A stretch of DNA of 26,050 nt from Anaerolineaceae bacterium (GCA_030620065.1 JAUXFJ010000001.1:1-26050); one strand, 5' to 3'; positions 16,856 to 25,124 are shown, counted from the first letter of the stretch. Notes: generated by a model from the letters alone, not told the origin. Translations and numbers: made by a program.

Positions 16856-16883
16856 GAGGTGTCCTGCCGGTTTTGGACACCTC
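16856..16883 (+). other. stem-loop between dnaK and dnaJ
   Basis: GAGGTGTCC (16856-16864) and GGACACCTC (16875-16883) form a perfect 9-bp stem with a 10-base loop. It lies 30 bases after the dnaK stop, in the 158-bp gap before dnaJ. No T-run follows, so it is more likely an mRNA processing or stability element, or a partial attenuator, than a full terminator. Confidence 0.55.
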
Positions 16884-16983
16884 ATACGAACCGGATAAGA
16901 ATGATCAGCAATATTTCAAACTGACCAAGGAACAGGTTCATTCCGTCTAGAAATTATATGCCACGACGAACTGAAAAGAGCTT

Positions 16984-18102
16984 ATGAGTAAACGTGATTA
17001 CTATGAAGTCCTGGGTGTCTCGCGTAATTCCAGCCCAGATGACCTAAAAACCACCTTTCGCAACCTCGCACGTAAATATCATCCTGATGTAAATGATGCG
17101 CCTGACGCAGAAGAGAAGTTCAAAGAAATAAACGAAGCTTACGCAGTCCTTTCAGACTCTGAAAAACGCGCTGCCTATGACCGCTTTGGTCACTCAGGTG
17201 TTAATTTTCAAGGTATGCCCGACTTCTCAAGCATTGATCTTTCTGACATTCTGGAAGGTTTCTTTGGCTTCGGTGGTTTTGGTAACTCCAGGCGCCGCAG
17301 CCGTAATGCCCCGCGCAGGGGTGTTGATCTCAGCTCTCGTATTCATTTGACCTTTGAAGAAGCTGTCTTCGGCGTCGAAAAAGAAATCGAGATCACGCGC
17401 GACGAAAAATGTAACTCATGCAATGGCAGCGGTGCGGCAGCTGGTTCCAAACCAAGCCCCTGTACTACTTGCAAAGGTCAGGGTGAAGTCCGTCAGGTTC
17501 ATCAAACCTTTTTAGGATCGATGGTACAGATTGTAACTTGCCCTAACTGCAATGGCAAAGGTGAGATCATTGAAACGCCCTGCCACACCTGCCATGGAAG
17601 TGGCCTTGAGCGAAAAACAATTAAGAAAATTATACCGATCCCTGCCGGTGTTAATGATGGTAACCAAATCCGTCTAGCTGGTGAGGGCCAACCGGGAATT
17701 AATGGCGGTCCAAGCGGCAATTTCTATATTAAAATCGATGTCGCTTCACATAAGTTCTTCCGTCGCCGTGGATTTGATATCCTGCTCGATTTGGATATCA
17801 ATATGGTTCAAGCTGCCCTTGGTGATGAGATCCGCATCCCGACTGTTGATGGCGATGTTGGTCTGCGCATCCCTCCAGGCACACAGCCTGGCAAAGTATT
17901 CAGACTACGAGATAAGGGTATACCCCACCTACGCAAGAATTCACGTGGAGATATGCTAGCCACAGTTTCGATCCAAGTGCCAACCCAGCTTGATGCAAAT
18001 CAGCGACAACTCCTTGAAGAATTAGGAAAAACAATGGGCACGGAAATAAAGATTCAAGAACGCAGCTTCTTTGATAAATTGAAGGATATATTAGGTGGCT
18101 GA
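16984..18102 (+). CDS. dnaJ: chaperone DnaJ (Hsp40)
   Basis: A 372-residue type I J-protein that delivers clients to DnaK and stimulates its ATPase. The J domain (residues about 4-68) has the HPD triad at 33-35. It is followed by a Gly/Phe-rich part (FGFGGFGNSRRRSR) and all four zinc motifs: CNSCNGSG, CTTCKGQG, CPNCNGKG and CHTCHGSG. The C-terminal client-binding domains include IPIPAGVNDGNQIRLAGEGQ and RIPPGTQPGKVFRLRDKG. The ATG at 16984 has a modest AAGAG upstream. The last eight bases overlap the GTG start of prmA. The position after dnaK supports control by the CIRCE promoter, though the stem-loop in the gap may lower its level. Confidence 0.97.
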   Translation: MSKRDYYEVLGVSRNSSPDDLKTTFRNLARKYHPDVNDAPDAEEKFKEINEAYAVLSDSEKRAAYDRFGHSGVNFQGMPDFSSIDLSDILEGFFGFGGFGNSRRRSRNAPRRGVDLSSRIHLTFEEAVFGVEKEIEITRDEKCNSCNGSGAAAGSKPSPCTTCKGQGEVRQVHQTFLGSMVQIVTCPNCNGKGEIIETPCHTCHGSGLERKTIKKIIPIPAGVNDGNQIRLAGEGQPGINGGPSGNFYIKIDVASHKFFRRRGFDILLDLDINMVQAALGDEIRIPTVDGDVGLRIPPGTQPGKVFRLRDKGIPHLRKNSRGDMLATVSIQVPTQLDANQRQLLEELGKTMGTEIKIQERSFFDKLKDILGG

Positions 18103-19015
18103 CGACATTAATTGGATAGAAGTATCGTTCACCTGCACCGGCGAGCTTGCTGAAACCCTGGCTGAGGCATTGGGGCGCTATGTGTCCAATGGCGTCGTGA
18201 TCGAAAGCGAAAGTGAATTCGACAAAATTGAACAGGAAAATCGCCCAACCGGAAAAGTACGTGTCTTTGGTTACCTGCCATTTGATGAACATATCGAACA
18301 AACACGCCAGGACCTCGAAGAAGTGCTTTGGCACTTAGGGCAAATCCAAGAACTTCCCAAACCAGAATATAAACCTATACACGACCAGGATTGGATGACC
18401 TCCTGGCGTAAACACTATCAACCAATCCAGATCGGAAAACAGTTGCTTATCTTACCAGCCTGGATGGAAACCAAGCCTGAATATACTCGTAAAATTGTTC
18501 GCATCAATCCCAATTTGGCATTCGGTACTGGTACACATCCTTCCACGCAACTTAGTCTTCAAGCCTTGGAAGAATTGCTCCAACCCGGACAGAACGTCAT
18601 CGATGTTGGCTGTGGATCGGGTATCCTCTCTATAGCTGCTCTGAAACTTGGTGCTGGACATGTTCTGGCTGTTGATGTTGACAATCAAGCCATACACTCA
18701 ACCAAGCAAAATGCTGAGCTAAATTCGATTCTGCCCAGCCTGGAAACAGGCAAAGGTTCCGTGCGAGAGATCCTCAACGGGGACTTTTCAATCAGCCAGG
18801 CACCACTTGTACTTGTAAATATTCTCGCCCCCATCATCATCCGCCTATTTAAAGATGGCCTGGCTTCACTGCTAAGGTCTGGTGGAAACATGGTGCTGGC
18901 TGGCATCCTCTCCCCACAAATTCCTGTAGTAGAAACTGCAGCCAATGAGGTAGGTTTAAATCTGGCCGCACAACTAGAATATGAGGATTGGGTCACACTG
19001 ATCATGAAATGCTGA
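18095..19015 (+). CDS. prmA: ribosomal protein L11 methyltransferase PrmA
   Basis: A 306-residue SAM-dependent enzyme that methylates ribosomal protein L11. The N-terminal substrate-recognition domain (about 1-95) is followed by the Rossmann domain. Landmarks are DWMTSWRKHYQP, NPNLAFGTGTHPSTQLSLQALE, motif I VIDVGCGSGILSIAALKLGA, AVDVDNQAI and the catalytic-site pattern LVNILAPIII. The length is close to the family norm (about 290-310). It starts at GTG (18095), supported by GAAGGA eight bases upstream within dnaJ, so it is translationally coupled to dnaJ. The dnaJ-prmA order is common in Firmicutes and related operons. It is convergent with kamA, and no clear terminator was seen in the 62-bp gap. 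Confidence 0.95.
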   Translation: MADDINWIEVSFTCTGELAETLAEALGRYVSNGVVIESESEFDKIEQENRPTGKVRVFGYLPFDEHIEQTRQDLEEVLWHLGQIQELPKPEYKPIHDQDWMTSWRKHYQPIQIGKQLLILPAWMETKPEYTRKIVRINPNLAFGTGTHPSTQLSLQALEELLQPGQNVIDVGCGSGILSIAALKLGAGHVLAVDVDNQAIHSTKQNAELNSILPSLETGKGSVREILNGDFSISQAPLVLVNILAPIIIRLFKDGLASLLRSGGNMVLAGILSPQIPVVETAANEVGLNLAAQLEYEDWVTLIMKC

Positions 19016-19077
19016 ATTTTACAGATTGCCCCAGCCGTGCTACCATGCGCAACCAGTATCGTTAAAGTAAACTAAGC

Positions 19078-20418
19078 CTACTCTTCCTCTTCGCCAGAAC
19101 CAATACCCAGCGGGCTCCATTTGCTGCTATCAGCGCGCAACCGGTGTTGACTTCCGCCTCGGACATGCAATTGATCAAAACCTTCCGGTTTAATGGACAT
19201 CTCATCGCCATCCAGTAAGCCAAACACGCCATCCTGACCTGATTCCGAAATCGCTTTCTTAAAGGGCGCTGCTAATCTCGCGTCAGGAGGCTTGTAATCA
19301 AGAGGTTCCTCATAGGTAGTGATATAACCTTCATAATTGCGCAGCACAATCTTGTGGTCAGACATTGAAATCAAATAATTAGGACCCAGCGGTATCTTTC
19401 CGCCGCCACCGGGCGCATCCACAACATAAGTAGGCACAGCAAAACCCGAAGTGTGCCCGCGTAGGGCTTCAATAATCCCAATCCCTTTAGCAACCGGTGT
19501 TCGGAAATGCCCAGCACCCTCCACAAGGTCACATTGGTAAAGATAATATGGCCGCACACGTATGCGCACCAAGTCCTGCACTAAGCGCCTCTGGATGAAT
19601 GCATCATCATTTACACCTGCAAGCAAAACAGATTGGTTCCCTAACGGGATACCTGCGCGCGACAATTTATCACAGGCTTCGGCAAGTTCAGCTGTGATCT
19701 CGTTTGGGTGATTAACATGGATGTTGAGCCACAAAGGGTGAAATTGCTGCAGCAAATCTGTCAGTTCCGAGGTAATACGCTGAGGCATGAAGACAGGAAC
19801 GCGGGAACCTATGCGTACAATCTCAATATGTGGAATCTCGCGCAGCGCGCGCAGAATACGTTCGAGGACGCGCGGGGATAAAGTCAATGGGTCGCCGCCG
19901 GATAGCAACACATCCCGCACCTGGGGAGTCCGCCGCAAGTAATCAAGTTGAGCTTCAAAATCTTCACTTGAAAAAGTCTGGCTTGGATCTCCAACAATAC
20001 GGGATCGCGTACAGTAACGGCAATAGCAGGCACATTGCGTAGTGATCAACATCAACACCCGGTCAGGGTAACGGTGCACCAGCCCCGGTACAGGTGAATG
20101 CCTGTCTTCAGCCAGCGAATCTTCCATCATGCCGGTGTAAGGCAGGATCTCTTCAGCAGTAGGTATCACCTGCTTGCGTATAGGATCGCTCGGATCATCA
20201 GGATCGATCAGAGAAGCAAAATAAGGCGTAATATCCACCCTGAAAAGCCCCTGCTGGCTGAGGGCTTTGCGTTCACTCTCGCTGAGCGGAAATAACTGTT
20301 CGAAGTCTTCAACCGAGTTTAAGCGATGGCTGAGCTGCCAGCGCCAATCGGTCCATTTTTCATCTGGAACATCAGCAAAAGCTGGTGCACGCTTGGATGG
20401 AAATGGGGTATTGGACAT
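19078..20418 (-). CDS. kamA: lysine 2,3-aminomutase (radical SAM, PLP)
   Basis: A 446-residue enzyme that converts L-lysine to beta-lysine. The [4Fe-4S] motif is CxxxCxxC in CACYCRYCTRSR (from about residue 128), followed by LLSGGDPLTLSP. The PLP-binding Lys lies in DAPGGGGKIPLGPNY (about residue 340). The Asp residues that grip the lysine side chain in the Clostridium enzyme are both kept (YQCDL and VVDAPGG), which argues against glutamate 2,3-aminomutase. Oddly, all four zinc-ligand cysteines of that enzyme are absent: VNDD replaces NDC, and no CxCxxC is present near the C-terminus. A 30-residue acidic tail is added. The ATG at 20418 has GAGGAG upstream; a start 15 codons earlier has none. 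No beta-lysine acetyltransferase gene (ablB) is adjacent, so fermentation and osmolyte roles are both open. Confidence 0.9.
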   Translation of the reverse strand: MSNTPFPSKRAPAFADVPDEKWTDWRWQLSHRLNSVEDFEQLFPLSESERKALSQQGLFRVDITPYFASLIDPDDPSDPIRKQVIPTAEEILPYTGMMEDSLAEDRHSPVPGLVHRYPDRVLMLITTQCACYCRYCTRSRIVGDPSQTFSSEDFEAQLDYLRRTPQVRDVLLSGGDPLTLSPRVLERILRALREIPHIEIVRIGSRVPVFMPQRITSELTDLLQQFHPLWLNIHVNHPNEITAELAEACDKLSRAGIPLGNQSVLLAGVNDDAFIQRRLVQDLVRIRVRPYYLYQCDLVEGAGHFRTPVAKGIGIIEALRGHTSGFAVPTYVVDAPGGGGKIPLGPNYLISMSDHKIVLRNYEGYITTYEEPLDYKPPDARLAAPFKKAISESGQDGVFGLLDGDEMSIKPEGFDQLHVRGGSQHRLRADSSKWSPLGIGSGEEEE

Positions 20419-20504
20419 TAAGTTCTCCTCTTTATAAGATTGCCATCCTAAGTAATATAGCAAAACAATCGCATACTGCTATAGTGAGAGATGGACGCAC
20501 TTCA

Positions 20505-20534
20505 ATTGTAATACGGATAATGCAACAGGGTCAA
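20505..20534 (-). promoter_or_regulatory. candidate kamA promoter
   Basis: On the minus strand, TTGACC (20534-20529) and TACAAT (20510-20505) are 18 bp apart, each one mismatch or so from consensus. The start would be near 20498, giving a leader of about 80 bases before the kamA ATG at 20418. Confidence 0.4.
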
Positions 20535-20600
20535 ATTCAATGTATTATCTAAATATCTGCATCCTCACCAACCAGCCATAACTCGTTGCAATAAGATGGT

Positions 20601-20915
20601 CTAGGAAGTCGGCGGAATTGGACCTGTTCCTGAAACACCACTTGGCTTGGATATCTTTCTCTTGTTTCCTAGCACCAAGCCAATCACCAATAAGACAAGC
20701 GGAACAAAGATCATTAAACCACCCAAGCAAAGCATCCATCCACCTTGCAGCACACCAATAAGAAAAGCATCCAACCACAAGTTTTGATCCGAACCAGCCA
20801 CACTAAGTGCATCGATGACTGCGGAGGCACTACTGAAAATCAGCGAGCAGCCAGGACACCCACAGATAAATACTGTCACCAAAGCTGCGATCAAAAGGGC
20901 TTTTTTGGTATCCAT
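20601..20915 (-). CDS. small membrane protein of unknown function
   Basis: A 104-residue hypothetical protein. The N-terminal hydrophobic segment (about residues 6-30) contains three closely spaced cysteines in ICGCPGCS. A second, longer hydrophobic segment follows (about 55-88, AFLIGVLQGGW to VLLVIGLVLG), then a short basic and Pro/Gly/Ser-rich tail. It has no recognisable lipobox, so it is more likely a two-helix membrane protein than a lipoprotein. The ATG at 20915 has GGAGAG six bases upstream; an ATG seven codons earlier has no such site. It is flanked by kamA downstream and the pheT terminator upstream, all on the minus strand. I do not recognise the family. Confidence 0.6.
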   Translation of the reverse strand: MDTKKALLIAALVTVFICGCPGCSLIFSSASAVIDALSVAGSDQNLWLDAFLIGVLQGGWMLCLGGLMIFVPLVLLVIGLVLGNKRKISKPSGVSGTGPIPPTS

Positions 20916-21010
20916 TTTATTCTCTCCTGCTCCCATTTTACCATGCAGCTTTTCACCGCTTGGATTGCTCTATAACGTATTCGTCTCAAGAAATTCTCCT
21001 AATTAAATAC

Positions 21011-21043
21011 ATACACCCCGATTAAAGATTTTCCGGGGTGTAT
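21011..21043 (-). terminator. terminator after pheT
   Basis: ATACACCCCG (21011-21020) and CGGGGTGTAT (21034-21043) form a perfect 10-bp stem with a 13-base loop. It lies 14 bases past the pheT stop. On the minus strand it is followed by GTATTTAATT, a modest T-rich stretch. Confidence 0.75.
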
Positions 21044-21057
21044 ACACCTTTACAGAT

Positions 21058-23595
21058 TTACTGACTGCGCAAGACAGCGCCAAGTTCTTTTTCAAGATTT
21101 TTAACGATCTTGTTACGCAGCTTGGCAGCTTCCTTATCCGTCAATGTTCTGTCGGGTGCCATGTAAGTCAGGTTATATGCCATACTCTTCTTGCCCACAC
21201 CAATCTTTTCACCACGATAAACATCAAAGAGCCGCACTCTGTTGAGCATCTTTCCACCAGCATGCCAGATCAGAGCTTCGATTTGCTCTGCTGAAGTCGT
21301 CTCATCAACAATAACAGCAATGTCTTCGATCACTGGAGGATAGCTTGGTATAGCTTCAATGTCAAAAATAATAGTCGCTATTTCGAGCAATGAAGTAACA
21401 TCAAGCTCCGCAGCCAGTACAGGGTAATCATCAAACTCGTAGTGTGCCTTCACCAGCGGATGCAACTCTCCAAAAACACCCAGCACCTTTTCTCCGACCA
21501 TAACTTCAGCGCATTTCCCCGGATGGAAGCTCGGGCGTTTTACGGGTTGATAACTTGGATTGGGGATATGTAGTCCATCCATCAAACCTTCAATGACTCC
21601 CTTCATGTCGTAAAAACTCATCACCTCAGGGGCCTTATCCTGCCAAGTAGTTTGGCTACGTAAGCCTGTCATGCCGATGGATAGCTTCAACACCTCATCA
21701 GGGAGCAACTGATCAGCATTAGGTATGAAAACTGGTCCGATCTCGAACATCGCCAGGTGCTGACGCAGGTGGCAGTTATGTTCAAGTATCTCGAGCATGG
21801 TTGCTAAAATACTGCGACGCATCACAGTTCGGTCTGTTGTGATGGGATTCTTGATACGCAAATATTCGCGAACTTCACCATCAGCATCTTCTGGCAGAAT
21901 GCGCGCCTCTCTTTCAGGTGAAGTCTGACGGTATGCCACAGTGTCCTGCAGACCCAGATCAACCAGTAGATCGCGCATCAATTCTTCCATGTCAAGCGCC
22001 TGGTTACCATGTTGCGGCGGCAATTCCTCAGAGAGCCGTTTGGGTGGAATACGATCAAAGCCATAAATGCGGCTGATCTCTTCCAAAAGGTCTGCTTTGC
22101 CGACCAAGCCCGGGTTGATGTCCAATCGCAGCGGCGGGGTTTTTGCCTTGATCGTATCCCTGTTTAGTTCACAGTCAAATTCCAGCCGCGTCAGAATATC
22201 CTGAATTTCATCGATTGGTATCGCTGTACCCAGCATGCGCTCCACGTCGTGTGTCGATATCTCGACCACTGGGTCTTCAGGCGGGGCTGGATATTCATCA
22301 ATCAATCCTTCTGCAACCACGCCACCACCCCACGCAAGCATACGCTGCAAGCATAAACGTACTGCCTGGTCCGCAAGCGCAGGGTGTATACCGCGGCTGA
22401 AGCGATATGAAGCTTCTGAATTGAGCTTGAGCTTGCTAATCGTCTTGCGAATGTTGATAAAGTTCCACGCCGCCCCCTCAAGCAACACACAACTGGTTTT
22501 TACGTTGACTTCGCTCTCTTCGCCGCCCATCACGCCTGCCAGCGAAAGTGCACCAGCTTTATCAGTCACCAATTCCATATAAGGCTCAAGTTCATATGTC
22601 TCACCATCCAGCGTGGTAAGTTTTTCACCTGCTTCAGCAGTGCGGGTGATGATGGTCGGTGCTTTGCCACCTGCGCGCTTGATTAAGATATCATAATCAA
22701 AAGCGTGCAGCGGTTCACCAAGCTCCAGCATAGTGTAATTGGTCGCATCTACAATGCAGTTTATCGGACGCATATCAGCCAAGTTCAGCCGCCGCCGTAC
22801 CCAATAAGGGCTGCTCTTGATCTCAACGCCTTCGATCAGCCCCAAAACAAAACGCGGGTTCAATTCTGCATCACGTATCTCAATCGCAGCACGCCCTTTT
22901 ATCGATTTCCCATGCATTTCTAGTTGATCGTCTGGTTTACGGAGAGGACGCTTGGTGGCAGCCGCGATTTCGCGCGCCATACCCACAATACTGGCATCGC
23001 GCACCATATTCGGCAAGATGCTGATATCCAAAACAGCATCGCCCATATAGTCCACTAAGGGCATACCTGTAGGTGCATCATCATCCAAAATGATTACCCC
23101 TTCATGCGTCTCCGAAATACCTAATTCCTTTTCGGAACAGATCATCGAAAAAGATTCCACCCCACGGATCTTCATCCTTTTCAGTTTGGTCAGTACAGAT
23201 CCGGGTTTATGGCCATCATAAAGTACTGCACCTTCACGTGCATATGCAACCTTGAGCGGTTTTTCAAGCTGTCCCACTCCTTTGTATGGATAAAGATTCG
23301 GTGCGCCGGTCAACACGACCAGTTCCTTTTGACCATCATTCAAACGGCATAAAACCAGGCGGTCCGCATCAGGATGCGGTAAGACCTCTTCCACCTGTGC
23401 TACAACGAACTTGTCAGCCGGCCAAGAAAGCCCTTCATACTTAAATTCATGATGCTCTCCAGCTGGCATTGGTAGCCCAACCAGTCGAACACCATCAACT
23501 TCCAAGCCGACCATGGTCATGACATTTGCGATTTCTTCAATGCTCAAATCGTCAAGATCAATGTAATCTTTGATCCAATTCAAGGGTGCTTTCAT
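21058..23595 (-). CDS. pheT: phenylalanine-tRNA ligase beta subunit
   Basis: An 845-residue subunit that, with PheS, charges tRNA-Phe and edits mischarged Tyr. In order: the N-terminal start MKAPLNWIKDYIDL, a tRNA-binding (EMAP-like) domain at about 40-155 (VVAQVEEVLPHPDADRLVLCRL), the B3/B4 editing domain (about 215-395, with NCIVDATNYTMLELGEPLHAFDYD), the B5 domain (about 400-480), the catalytic-like core (about 490-690), and the FDX-ACB anticodon domain at the C-terminus (YPPVIEDIAVIVDE, FDVYRGEKIGVGKKSMAYNLTY). It is full length for the bacterial long form. The ATG at 23595 has GAGGA upstream. It follows pheS by 54 bp in one operon and ends at the hairpin at 21011-21043. Confidence 0.97.
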   Translation of the reverse strand: MKAPLNWIKDYIDLDDLSIEEIANVMTMVGLEVDGVRLVGLPMPAGEHHEFKYEGLSWPADKFVVAQVEEVLPHPDADRLVLCRLNDGQKELVVLTGAPNLYPYKGVGQLEKPLKVAYAREGAVLYDGHKPGSVLTKLKRMKIRGVESFSMICSEKELGISETHEGVIILDDDAPTGMPLVDYMGDAVLDISILPNMVRDASIVGMAREIAAATKRPLRKPDDQLEMHGKSIKGRAAIEIRDAELNPRFVLGLIEGVEIKSSPYWVRRRLNLADMRPINCIVDATNYTMLELGEPLHAFDYDILIKRAGGKAPTIITRTAEAGEKLTTLDGETYELEPYMELVTDKAGALSLAGVMGGEESEVNVKTSCVLLEGAAWNFINIRKTISKLKLNSEASYRFSRGIHPALADQAVRLCLQRMLAWGGGVVAEGLIDEYPAPPEDPVVEISTHDVERMLGTAIPIDEIQDILTRLEFDCELNRDTIKAKTPPLRLDINPGLVGKADLLEEISRIYGFDRIPPKRLSEELPPQHGNQALDMEELMRDLLVDLGLQDTVAYRQTSPEREARILPEDADGEVREYLRIKNPITTDRTVMRRSILATMLEILEHNCHLRQHLAMFEIGPVFIPNADQLLPDEVLKLSIGMTGLRSQTTWQDKAPEVMSFYDMKGVIEGLMDGLHIPNPSYQPVKRPSFHPGKCAEVMVGEKVLGVFGELHPLVKAHYEFDDYPVLAAELDVTSLLEIATIIFDIEAIPSYPPVIEDIAVIVDETTSAEQIEALIWHAGGKMLNRVRLFDVYRGEKIGVGKKSMAYNLTYMAPDRTLTDKEAAKLRNKIVKNLEKELGAVLRSQ

Positions 23596-23649
23596 AAAAT
23601 CCTCATTCTAATTATCTTCTGGCTGCGATCTCTAATACGAATTCACGAT

Positions 23650-24687
23650 TTAGAACTGCTCTAAAAAGCGGATGTCATTATTGCGAAAGTGGCGGATATC
23701 ATCAATGCGGTAGCGCATCAGCGTACTGCGGTCAATGCCCATCCCGGCAGCGAACCCTGAATAGACAGCTGGGTCATATCCGCCGTACTTGAGTACAACA
23801 GGATGCACCATCCCACAGCCCAGGATCTCTAGCCAACCGGTCCCCTTACAAACGCCACAGCCCTTCCCACCGCACACAAAACATTCCACATCCATCTCAG
23901 CGCTGGGTTCAGTGAAGGGGAAGTGCGAAGGCCGCAGCCGCGTTCTGGCCTCTTCGCCAAACGTGAGCTTGGCAAAATCTAACAGGGTGCCTTTTAACTC
24001 GCTGAAGGTGACTCCCTTACCGACTACCAACAATTCCACCTGTACAAATTCGATCTCCGAACGCGCGGTTAACTGCTCATAACGCGCAGTTGCACCGGGC
24101 AGAATCACACGGATATCCTCAGGTGCACGTTCGCGCATCACACGGATCTGACCAGGCGATGTATGCGTGCGCAGCAATACACCCTCATCACTGGTATAGA
24201 AGGTATCCCACATATCACGTGCCGGATGATAGGGAGGCATATTGAGATAAGTGAAGTTATTGTCATCTGTCTCCACCTCAGGTGAGCGGTAGATCTGGAA
24301 GCCCATATCGCCAAAGATACGGTAAATTCGCCGCAGCACTTGCGTAAGCGGGTGCAGTCGCCCATGCAGTATAGGACGGCCGGGTAAGGTCACATCCAAA
24401 TGCTCAGATTGCAGCGAGCGCTGCAGGCTTGCTTCTCGCAGCACTTCCTGGCGTTCTGCTAGAGCCGCTTCGAGGGCTTTACGCACCTCATTGGCAGCCT
24501 TACCCATCGCAGGGCGTTCTTCTTTGGAAAGAGAACCCAGACTGCTGAAAGCTTGCGTGACAGCTGAGCTGCGCCCCAGGCAAGCCACGCGCCAGCTATT
24601 TAAATCGTCTTCATTATCAACCGCTTTAAGCTGTTTCAGGGCTGTTAGCTTTTCCTTCTCTAGCTCAGCCTGTGTGATTGCCATCAT
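23650..24687 (-). CDS. pheS: phenylalanine-tRNA ligase alpha subunit
   Basis: A 345-residue catalytic subunit of the class II Phe-tRNA synthetase. The N-terminal coiled-coil (about 1-90) binds tRNA. The catalytic core has the motif 2 region LLRTHTSPGQIRVM, then GATARYEQLTARSEIEFVQVE, PSHFPFTEPSAEMDVECFVCGGKGCGVC, and motif 3 GFAAGMGIDRSTLMRYRIDDIRHF. The CFVCGGKGCGVCKGTGW insert resembles a small zinc knuckle seen in PheS of several phyla. The ATG at 24687 has GGAGG eight bases upstream; an ATG five codons earlier sits on that site and is rejected, and an adjacent ATG at 24684 is possible. No T-box or phenylalanine-rich leader peptide was found upstream. Confidence 0.96.
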   Translation of the reverse strand: MMAITQAELEKEKLTALKQLKAVDNEDDLNSWRVACLGRSSAVTQAFSSLGSLSKEERPAMGKAANEVRKALEAALAERQEVLREASLQRSLQSEHLDVTLPGRPILHGRLHPLTQVLRRIYRIFGDMGFQIYRSPEVETDDNNFTYLNMPPYHPARDMWDTFYTSDEGVLLRTHTSPGQIRVMRERAPEDIRVILPGATARYEQLTARSEIEFVQVELLVVGKGVTFSELKGTLLDFAKLTFGEEARTRLRPSHFPFTEPSAEMDVECFVCGGKGCGVCKGTGWLEILGCGMVHPVVLKYGGYDPAVYSGFAAGMGIDRSTLMRYRIDDIRHFRNNDIRFLEQF

Positions 24688-25052
24688 AAAAGAAACCTCC
24701 AAACGATCTGTATCGCATTACTCACGCGTATACTATTATAATCAAATTTAATATCCCGGAGCGAGTTTGCTGTATGCAAAACAATAAAAAAGCCCTGCAG
24801 GAAATTGAAAGCCGCTTTTAGCGTGTATACAATTCCTACTGGGAATATTGGCTGCTCAATTCTAACATATCAACTGAGCAAGTAAGGTTCATTATGGGAG
24901 TGCGGTCTTTGGCAGGGTGTGCAATGGAGTTTTCGCACGAATCGCAAGAATCGCAACGTTTTCTACACACCCCCCCTTTTTTTTTTGTAGACAAAGGCTT
25001 TACGTGAAATGTCCTCAAAAGCTGGTAAGCATACACACCGCACGCCCACTCC

Positions 25053-25081
25053 TTGACAAAGCTTAATCAGTATACTATACT
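25053..25081 (+). promoter_or_regulatory. consensus promoter of the zinc-ribbon/repressor/OsmC operon
   Basis: TTGACA (25053-25058, perfect) and TATACT (25076-25081) are separated by exactly 17 bp. The predicted start is near 25088. The spacer and -10 are covered by the left arm of an inverted repeat, which implies strong repression unless relieved. Confidence 0.85.
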
Positions 25082-25104
25082 TGGGTACAGTATACTGATT
25101 AAGC
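25061..25104 (+). promoter_or_regulatory. operator: 16-bp inverted repeat over the promoter
   Basis: The arms GCTTAATCAGTATACT (25061-25076) and AGTATACTGATTAAGC (25089-25104) are perfect complements around the 12-base centre ATACTTGGGTAC. Each arm contains the palindrome AGTATACT, and the two copies are 20 bp apart, about two helical turns. The centre keeps a short G-tract between TATACT and AGTATA, a layout reminiscent of CsoR/FrmR-family operators. The repressor encoded at 25385 is the natural candidate to bind it. Confidence 0.8.
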
Positions 25105-25124
25105 AAAGGGAAACTCGATAAACC

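Larger units (their letters stand above)
24703..25124. other. 422-bp divergent intergenic region
   Basis: This spacer separates pheS (minus) from the fmdB-type operon (plus). It holds a TATAAT on the minus strand (24740-24735) as a possible pheS -10, a small hairpin (TGCTCA 24853-24858 with TGAGCA 24875-24880), a tandem GAATCGCAA pair (24939-24956), a C7T10 homopolymer run (24970-24986), and the right-hand promoter/operator. A 66-codon minus-strand ORF (24836-25036) has no credible features. Confidence 0.6.

Noticed and set aside
16958..16987. Nine-codon ORF overlapping the dnaJ start
   Set aside because: It has no ribosome binding site and no conserved feature; such short ORFs occur by chance.
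19078..20418. Glutamate 2,3-aminomutase or EpmB
   Set aside because: Both lysine-binding Asp positions are conserved, and the length (446) is well above EpmB (about 340).
24688..24860. T-box riboswitch or PheM-like leader peptide for pheST
   Set aside because: No AGGGTGGNACC-like T-box core and no phenylalanine-rich short ORF was found upstream of pheS on the minus strand.
24939..24956. CRISPR-like or satellite repeat
   Set aside because: Only two adjacent 9-base copies are present, with no spacer pattern and no cas genes.
24836..25036. Minus-strand ORF of 66 codons in the pheS/fmdB spacer
   Set aside because: It runs across the C7T10 tract, has no ribosome binding site of note and no recognisable composition or motif. 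It is probably chance.
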